This document shows, piece after piece, positions 33,566 to 38,678 of a stretch of 38,678 nucleotides of DNA. The first letter of the stretch is position 1. Every line of letters starts with the position of its first letter. Source of the stretch: an uncultured Bacteroidales bacterium (GTDB taxonomy: Bacteria; Bacteroidota; Bacteroidia; Bacteroidales; P3); the NCBI GenBank assembly GCA_944320465.1, contig CALUHO010000030.1:1-38678 (forward strand), given 5' to 3'. A model generated the notes under the pieces. That model was not told the DNA's origin, did no database searches, and saw nothing but the letters and a program-made list of their open reading frames with translations. The position numbers and the translations under genes are program-made.

Positions 33566-33872
33566 CGAACGCCGCGCCGAAAGGGAAGTCAACATCCTGT
33601 TAGGCCATCCCGAATGGAACGAGCCAGGCTATGTCTCGCCCGCCCTGCAAAAATTGGACCAAATCTGGAACAACGCGCAGCGCACCGATGACGAGACCGA
33701 TGCCATGAACCGCCTGAGCGACATCTACGACGGCTACATGGACTATGACGACTACGATGCCAACATGGAATCGACCGGGAATCCGGAAGAGGACGACATC
33801 ATTTCCTACGAGTCGTTTGTGGAAGGCGATGCCGGGGAATGGGAACGATTGGAGGAAGGGGAATGGGAATAA
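33504..33872 (+). CDS. Small acidic hypothetical protein, start uncertain
   Basis: An open frame of up to 122 residues whose protein-like part begins at about ENNERRAEREVNILLGHPEW and ends with a strongly acidic tail (MDYDDYDANMESTGNPEEDD ... EEGEWE). The only in-frame upstream start is GTG 33504, inside the winged-helix pseudogene and in another frame, and there is no ATG before the DAMNRL Met. It may therefore be a gene that lost its 5' end when the pseudogene was formed, or one that starts at a rare codon. No family recognised. nifJ begins 166 bp later behind its own promoter. Confidence 0.5.
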   Translation: MPTKTRKPSNITDTEFLKENNERRAEREVNILLGHPEWNEPGYVSPALQKLDQIWNNAQRTDDETDAMNRLSDIYDGYMDYDDYDANMESTGNPEEDDIISYESFVEGDAGEWERLEEGEWE

Positions 33873-33964
33873 GCCGGGCAGAGGCGAATGCATCCTCGAA
33901 GCAAGCCTATGGATAGAAGGCAAGAAACGCGCCGCGAAACCGAAAGTTTTCCGGAGAACGCCCC

Positions 33965-33993
33965 TTGGCGTATCTTAAAAAGATGTATCTTTG
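33965..33993 (+). promoter_or_regulatory. nifJ promoter
   Basis: An exact -7 box TATCTTTG (33986-33993) lies 45 nt before the nifJ ATG. The -33 box is weak: TTGG at 33965-33968 with a 17-nt spacer. Confidence 0.6.
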
Positions 33994-34038
33994 CACTCGT
34001 TTTTCCAAAAGAAACCTGAAAGCAAAAACGTTATAATC

Positions 34039-37000
34039 ATGGCAAAAGAAAAGAAATTCATGACTTGTGACGGGAATGAGGCAACCGCTTACGTGGCTTC
34101 CATGTTCAGCGAAGTAGCCGCCATCTACCCCATCACGCCGTCTTCGCCTATGGCCGAACACATCGACGAATGGGCTTCGCAAGGCAGGACCAACATGTTT
34201 GGTGAAAAAGTCAAAGTGGTTGAAATGCAATCCGAAGCCGGTGCTTCGGGAGCCGTTCACGGTTCGTTGCAGGCCGGTGCTCTCACCACGACCTACACCG
34301 CCTCCCAAGGCTTGCTGCTGATGATCCCCAACATGTACAAGATTGCCGGCGAACTGCTCCCCGGCGTGTTCCACGTATCGGCTCGCGCCTTGGCATCGCA
34401 CGCCTTGTCCATCTTCGGAGACCACCAAGACATCTACGCTACCCGTCAGACCGGTTTTGCTTTCCTGGCATCCAGCTCTGTGCAGGAATGCATGGATCTG
34501 GCCGGTGTGGCCCATCTTTCGGCCATCAAGAGCCGCGTCCCGTTCTGCCACTTCTTCGACGGCTTCCGCACTTCGCACGAAATCCAGAAAATCGAAGCCA
34601 TCGACATGGAAGACCTCAAGGCATTGGTAGACATGGATGCCCTGCAAGCCTACCGCAAACGCGCCCTGAACCCCGAACATCCCGTTACCCGAGGCACAGC
34701 CCAGAACCCGGATGTCTATTTCCAGGCCCGCGAAGCTTGCAACCCTTATTACGATGCCGTTCCCGATATCGTGAACAATTACATGCAGAAGATTTCCGCC
34801 CTGACCGGACGCGAATACAAGCCTTTCACCTATTACGGCGACCCCAATGCCGAATACGTGGTCGTAGCCATGGGTTCGATTACCGAAACCCTGATTGAAA
34901 CCATCGACTACTTAGCCGCCCAAGGCAAGAAGAACGTAGGATTGATTACCGTCCACCTGTTCCGTCCTTTCAGCGCCAAATACCTGCTGGACGTGATGCC
35001 CAAGACGGCAAAACGCCTCTGCGTACTGGACCGCAGCAAGGAACCCGGCGCTTCCGGAGAAGCCCTCTACTTGGACGTAGTGGAAGTGTTGAGCCACGTA
35101 GCCGACCGCCCCGAAGTCATCTGCGGCCGCTACGGCCTGTCCTCCAAGGATACCACTCCGGCCCACATGCTGTCCGTAATCGAAAACATGCAGCTTGACA
35201 AGCCGATGAACAAATTCACGGTAGGCATCGTGGACGACCTGACCCACCACTCCCTGCCGGTGCTTCCCGAAATCAGCACCAGCCCCGAAGGAACCTATTC
35301 TTGCAAATTCTACGGCTTGGGCGCCGATGGTACCGTTGGAGCCAACAAGAACACAATCAAGATTATTGGCGGCACCACCGACAAGTACTGCCAAGCCTAC
35401 TTCTCCTACGACAGCAAGAAATCGGGCGGCTTCACCTGCTCCCACCTGCGTTTCGGCGACAAGAAAATCATGTCCCCGTACTTGGTTACCACGCCCGACT
35501 TCGTGGCCTGCCACGTGGCCAACTACATCTTCAAGTACCCGATGCTGAAAGGCTTGAAGAAAGGCGGCAACTTCCTGCTCAACTCTTGGTGGGATGTGGA
35601 AGAGACCAAACGCCAGCTGCCCAACGCCATGAAGAAGTACATGGCCGAAAACGACATCAACTTCTATATCATCAACGCCACCAAGATTGCCGAGGAAATC
35701 GGTCTGGGCAACCGCACCAACACCATCCTCCAATCGGCCTTCTTCAAGATTTCGGGCGTAATCCCCTACGAAAAGGCGGTGGAAGAGATGAAGAAAGCCA
35801 TCGTGAAGTCCTACGGCAAGAAGGGCGAAAACATCGTCAACATGAACTTCGCCGCCGTGGACCGCGGTGCCGATTACGTGAAAGTGGAAATTCCCGCCGA
35901 CTGGAAGAACTTGGAAGACGACGGCAAAATCGGCAAGCGCGAAGGTGAACGTCCCGACTTCATCAAGAACATCGTGGACGTGGTTAACGACCAGAAAGGC
36001 GACGACCTCCCGGTAAGCGCCTTCAAGGATATGGCCGACGGCACTTTCCCTGCCGGTACTTCCCGCTACGAAAAACGCGGTATCGCCAGCCATGTTCCCG
36101 CTTGGGATTCCACCAAATGCATCCAATGCAACCAATGTTCCTATGTATGTCCTCACGCTGCCATCCGTCCGTTCGTGATGACCGAAGCCGAAGTAGCCGG
36201 CCTGCCCGCAGGAACTGCCACCATCAAGGCTATCGGCAAGGAGTTCGAAGGCATGCAGTTCCGTATGCAGGTGAGCGTTCTGGACTGCACCGGCTGCGGC
36301 AACTGCGTGGACATCTGCCCCGCCAAGGAAAAGGCCTTGAGCATGAAGCCGATGCTTGAACAGGAAGACCAAGCCAAGGTTTGGGACTACATGGTTGACC
36401 ACGTAAGCAACAAGGCTGAACGTGTGGATGTAGCCAAGACTGTGAAGAACAGTCAGTTCGCACAACCTCTGTTTGAATTCTCCGGTGCCTGCGCCGGTTG
36501 CGGCGAAACCCCGTACATCAAGCTGATCACCCAGCTCTTCGGGGACCGCATGATGGTAGCCAACGCTACCGGATGCTCCTCCATCTACGGTGGTTCCTTC
36601 CCCTCCTCGCCCTACTGCACCAATGCCTGCGGCTGCGGTCCGGCTTGGGCCAACTCCTTGTTTGAAGACAACGCCGAATACGGCTTGGGTATGGCCACGG
36701 CTGTCCGCCAGATGCGCGACCGTCTGCAGATGCTGATGAAGAAGGCTATGGAAGATCCCCAATGCCCGGATTCGACCAAGGAACTCTTCAATACTTGGAT
36801 CGAAAACCGCGAAGATGCCGAAAAGACCAAGGAAGTAACTCCTAAAATCCGCGAAGCCCTCAAGGATGTCGATTGCCCGGTTTGCAAGCAGATTCTGGAA
36901 CTGAGCCAGTACCTGATCAAGAAATCGCAATGGATTTTCGGTGGTGACGGCTGGGCTTACGATATCGGATACGGCGGATTGGATCATGTCCTGGCATCGG

Positions 37001-37596
37001 GTGAAAACGTGAACGTACTGGTATTGGATACCGAAGTTTACTCCAACACCGGCGGCCAGGCTTCCAAGTCCACGCCGATGGGTGCCATCGCCCAATTCGC
37101 CGCCAGCGGCAAGCGTGTACGTAAAAAAGACCTCGGGGCCATTGCCATGACCTACGGTTACGTTTACGTGGCCCAAGTAGCGATGGGCGCCAACCAGAAC
37201 CAATACCTCAAGGTGTTGCGCGAAGCCGAAGCCTACCAGGGCCCGTCCTTGATCATCGCTTACGCTCCTTGTATCAACCATGGCGTGAAGGCCGGTATGG
37301 GCCACAGCCAATTGGAAGAAAAGAAGGCCGTTGAATGCGGATACTGGCACCTGTGGCATTACAATCCCGAATTGGCTAATGCCGGTCAGAACCCGTTCCA
37401 GCTCGACAGCAAGGAACCGGATTGGAGCAAGTTCAACGACTTCATCAACGGTGAAGTCCGCTTCAACTCTTTGAAGAAGCTCTTCCCGGCCGAAGCCGAC
37501 GAACTCTTCAAAGCTTGCCAGGACAATGCCCAATGGCGTTACAACCAGTACAAGCGTTTTGCCGCTGAAGACTGGAGCAACAATGCCGGCAAGTAA
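34039..37596 (+). CDS. nifJ: Pyruvate:ferredoxin (flavodoxin) oxidoreductase
   Basis: A 1185-residue single-chain pyruvate:ferredoxin oxidoreductase, which converts pyruvate and CoA to acetyl-CoA, CO2 and reduced ferredoxin in anaerobic metabolism. Domain order is normal: N-terminal pyrimidine-binding domain (GNEATAYVASMFSEVAAIYP), CoA-binding and gamma-like domains, two 4Fe-4S clusters (CIQCNQCSYVCP from Cys694, CTGCGNCVDICP from Cys750), then the TPP domain with SGACAGCGETPY, ATGCSSIYGG and GDGWAYDIGYGG (Asp970). Start ATG 34039 (MAKEKKFMTCDGNEA). Codon use is strongly biased, as expected for a highly expressed gene, which explains the long antisense open frame. A strong terminator follows. 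Confidence 0.97.
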   Translation: MAKEKKFMTCDGNEATAYVASMFSEVAAIYPITPSSPMAEHIDEWASQGRTNMFGEKVKVVEMQSEAGASGAVHGSLQAGALTTTYTASQGLLLMIPNMYKIAGELLPGVFHVSARALASHALSIFGDHQDIYATRQTGFAFLASSSVQECMDLAGVAHLSAIKSRVPFCHFFDGFRTSHEIQKIEAIDMEDLKALVDMDALQAYRKRALNPEHPVTRGTAQNPDVYFQAREACNPYYDAVPDIVNNYMQKISALTGREYKPFTYYGDPNAEYVVVAMGSITETLIETIDYLAAQGKKNVGLITVHLFRPFSAKYLLDVMPKTAKRLCVLDRSKEPGASGEALYLDVVEVLSHVADRPEVICGRYGLSSKDTTPAHMLSVIENMQLDKPMNKFTVGIVDDLTHHSLPVLPEISTSPEGTYSCKFYGLGADGTVGANKNTIKIIGGTTDKYCQAYFSYDSKKSGGFTCSHLRFGDKKIMSPYLVTTPDFVACHVANYIFKYPMLKGLKKGGNFLLNSWWDVEETKRQLPNAMKKYMAENDINFYIINATKIAEEIGLGNRTNTILQSAFFKISGVIPYEKAVEEMKKAIVKSYGKKGENIVNMNFAAVDRGADYVKVEIPADWKNLEDDGKIGKREGERPDFIKNIVDVVNDQKGDDLPVSAFKDMADGTFPAGTSRYEKRGIASHVPAWDSTKCIQCNQCSYVCPHAAIRPFVMTEAEVAGLPAGTATIKAIGKEFEGMQFRMQVSVLDCTGCGNCVDICPAKEKALSMKPMLEQEDQAKVWDYMVDHVSNKAERVDVAKTVKNSQFAQPLFEFSGACAGCGETPYIKLITQLFGDRMMVANATGCSSIYGGSFPSSPYCTNACGCGPAWANSLFEDNAEYGLGMATAVRQMRDRLQMLMKKAMEDPQCPDSTKELFNTWIENREDAEKTKEVTPKIREALKDVDCPVCKQILELSQYLIKKSQWIFGGDGWAYDIGYGGLDHVLASGENVNVLVLDTEVYSNTGGQASKSTPMGAIAQFAASGKRVRKKDLGAIAMTYGYVYVAQVAMGANQNQYLKVLREAEAYQGPSLIIAYAPCINHGVKAGMGHSQLEEKKAVECGYWHLWHYNPELANAGQNPFQLDSKEPDWSKFNDFINGEVRFNSLKKLFPAEADELFKACQDNAQWRYNQYKRFAAEDWSNNAGK

Positions 37597-37632
37597 CAGT
37601 ATCCTGCCATAAGGTTTCGAAAGGAATCATGT

Positions 37633-37669
37633 CCCCCTGTCGTTGATTTGAACGGCAGGGGGATTTTTT
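37633..37669 (+). terminator. Intrinsic terminator of nifJ
   Basis: CCCCCTGTCGTT (37633-37644) pairs with AACGGCAGGGGG (37651-37662) over 12 positions with one mismatch, followed by ATTTTTT. It lies 36 nt past the nifJ stop. Confidence 0.92.
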
Positions 37670-37718
37670 CACTCAACACTTCCAGTCCAATTCAAAAGAG
37701 AAAAATCTCAGAAGCGGT

Positions 37719-37918
37719 TTAAACCCAAATCGGTCATTAGACACGCCGAGTCCGTTTCTGATTAGGAAAATGAGGCTTTCGGGCATCTTGCCCGCCTCTG
37801 TCCGCATCCTGATTCTCGCTACGCCTCGACGTAGCCCGCTACGCCTTCGGCTAGACGAGAAGCATGCTGCATGACACAAGCGGGCAATCTCCCCAAAGTC
37901 TAATGACCGATTTGGGTT
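37719..37918. repeat. Family B palindromic element, tandem copy 1
   Basis: A 198-bp unit bounded by ACCCAAATCGGTCATTAGAC (from 37723) and its inverse GTCTAATGACCGATTTGGGT. Inside are CGGGCATCTTGCCCGCC, a CTCGCTACGCCTCGACGTAG palindromic centre and AGCATGCTGCATGACA. It overlaps the next copy by a few bases at the shared TTAA. It carries no coding capacity that looks real; the spurious minus-strand translation contains NPNRSLDFG. Confidence 0.9.
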
Positions 37919-38118
37919 AAACCCAAATCGGTCATTAGACACGCCGAGTCCGTTTTTGATTGGGAAAGTGAGGCTTTCGGGCATCTTGCCCGCCTCTGTC
38001 CGCATCCTGATTCTCGCTACGCCTCGACGTAGCCCGCTACGCCTTCGGCTAGACGAGAAGCATGCTGCATGACACAAGCGGGCAATCTCCCCAAAGTCTA
38101 ATGACCGATTTGGGTTAA
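37917..38118. repeat. Family B palindromic element, tandem copy 2
   Basis: The second 198-bp unit is almost identical to copy 1, with only a few substitutions (for example GTTTTTGATTGGG for GTTTCTGATTAGG). It ends at GGGTTAAAA. The exact tandem junction suggests insertion next to an existing copy, or duplication by recombination between arms. Confidence 0.9.
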
Positions 38119-38609
38119 AAGTTCTTACAATCCTGAAAAGAATGTATTTTCCGAAACCGGTTTCAGGATTTTGCTTGCCCATCGGGAGCTATTTCGGGCC
38201 TTGCTTGCCTTTTTCATGTCAGATAGCTCAGCTATCCTCCTTTGAAAAACGCAGCGAAAGGCAATGCAAACCGAGCTTGTTCGAGTTTGCATTGCCGAGG
38301 CGCAGCCTGTCTTCGGGAAAACCCCAATCCCTCGAAATCCCCTCCCGATACCTCCAACAAATAAATTCAAACAGCTTCTCAAAAAACGTAATAAATAAAA
38401 AAAGAAAATCCGCCATCATAGCGTCATTCCACGGTTTGATTTCCCCCAAAAAACGCAATAGAATATGTAGAAAGCCCCCTCATGACACAAAAAAATAGAA
38501 GCGAAAAAAAAGAAAAATATGCAAGCAAAAATCAAAAAAAAAATTTCCGATAGCCAATCCTGCATAAACAATCCCAGAAAGCCGTTTTCCGAGAAAAAAT
38601 ATTCAATCG
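38119..38609. other. Gene-poor, AT-rich region with hairpins
   Basis: No gene is supported. Hairpins: AATCCTGAAA (38129-38138) with TTTCAGGATT (38161-38170), and GGCAATGCAAAC (38260-38271) with GTTTGCATTGCC (38285-38296), a perfect 12-bp stem around CCGAGCTTGTTCGA. The latter resembles palindromes widespread between genes in Bacteroidales. Composition becomes very A-rich after 38340. Frames crossing this region look like random translation of repeats. Confidence 0.6.
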
Positions 38610-38678
38610 CACATCTCTTAGCAAGAAACCGGTTGCAAAGTTATATAAAAAAATTAAAATGCACATCTCTTAGCAAGA
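38610..38678. repeat. Direct repeat pair at the window edge (51-bp period)
   Basis: GCACATCTCTTAGCAAGA occurs at 38610-38627 and again at 38661-38678, the last bases of the window. The intervening 33 bp (AACCGGTTGCAAAG then AT-rich) do not repeat within the visible sequence. Since the second copy is cut by the window end, I cannot tell whether the unit is 18 bp with spacers, or a 51-bp tandem repeat. Confidence 0.75.

Noticed and set aside
34912..37533. An 873-codon open frame antisense to nifJ
   Set aside because: nifJ is complete with all expected motifs; the antisense frame arises from its strong codon bias and has no start signal or family likeness.
37673..38182. A 169-codon minus-strand frame with an internal repeat (NPNRSLDFG)
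   Set aside because: It is a translation of the two tandem family B elements, not a protein gene.
38142..38498. A 118-codon plus-strand frame near the right end
   Set aside because: It runs through hairpins and AT-rich sequence with no protein-like pattern.

Overview
This looks like a chromosomal segment from a member of the Bacteroidota, most likely order Bacteroidales, with roughly even base composition; I cannot fix the genus. The evidence is the gene families (FimB/Mfa2 and fimbrillin lipoproteins, DUF3575, a BT_3928-type DoxX protein, a DUF1599 protein), A-rich leaders in place of Shine-Dalgarno sites, and several promoters of the Bacteroidota form TTTG-N19-22-TAnnTTTG.

Layout. 1-2862: a CoA-transferase (minus) diverges from a secreted endonuclease/exonuclease/phosphatase protein (plus). 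3181-10651: a fimbrial locus containing a membrane-anchored AraC regulator broken by a one-base frameshift, three candidate operator repeats, an OmpA-like/DUF3575 protein, an Mfa2-like subunit, a fimbrillin, and then, behind its own promoter and a structured leader, a fimbrillin fused to GLUG repeats and a shorter paralogue. 10907-22962 (all minus): a secreted C1 peptidase and a housekeeping series, DUF1599 protein, BT_3928-like protein, tpiA, prmA, a 1593-residue exported protein of unknown function, plsY and mazG. 23008-23043 is an almost symmetrical two-way promoter that also drives folP and cdaA (plus). ychF and gcvH follow on minus.

27076-33872 is the accessory part. It holds an AAA/DUF4143 ATPase behind three 33-34 bp direct repeats, the remaining half of a bile acid:sodium symporter gene, and a tight four-gene operon: MoxR-like ATPase, VWA/DUF2201 protein, SprT-like zinc protease and an unrecognised 386-residue protein. 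It ends with a decayed winged-helix gene and a small acidic ORF. nifJ (pyruvate:ferredoxin oxidoreductase) with its promoter and terminator follows, then a repeat-rich, gene-poor end.

Running through the window are two families of palindromic intergenic elements. Family A (about 110-130 bp) sits at gene 3' ends, and in four places one arm reaches the stop codon of the neighbouring gene. Arm sequences differ between copies but stay complementary within each copy. Family B (198 bp, long terminal inverted repeats) occurs as a tandem pair near the right end, as a partial copy at the very left end and as a single arm at 33073. The best candidates for undescribed biology are the MoxR-VWA-SprT-unknown operon, the family A elements, and the 1593-residue protein. 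All assignments come from reading the sequence and from family knowledge; no database search was run.
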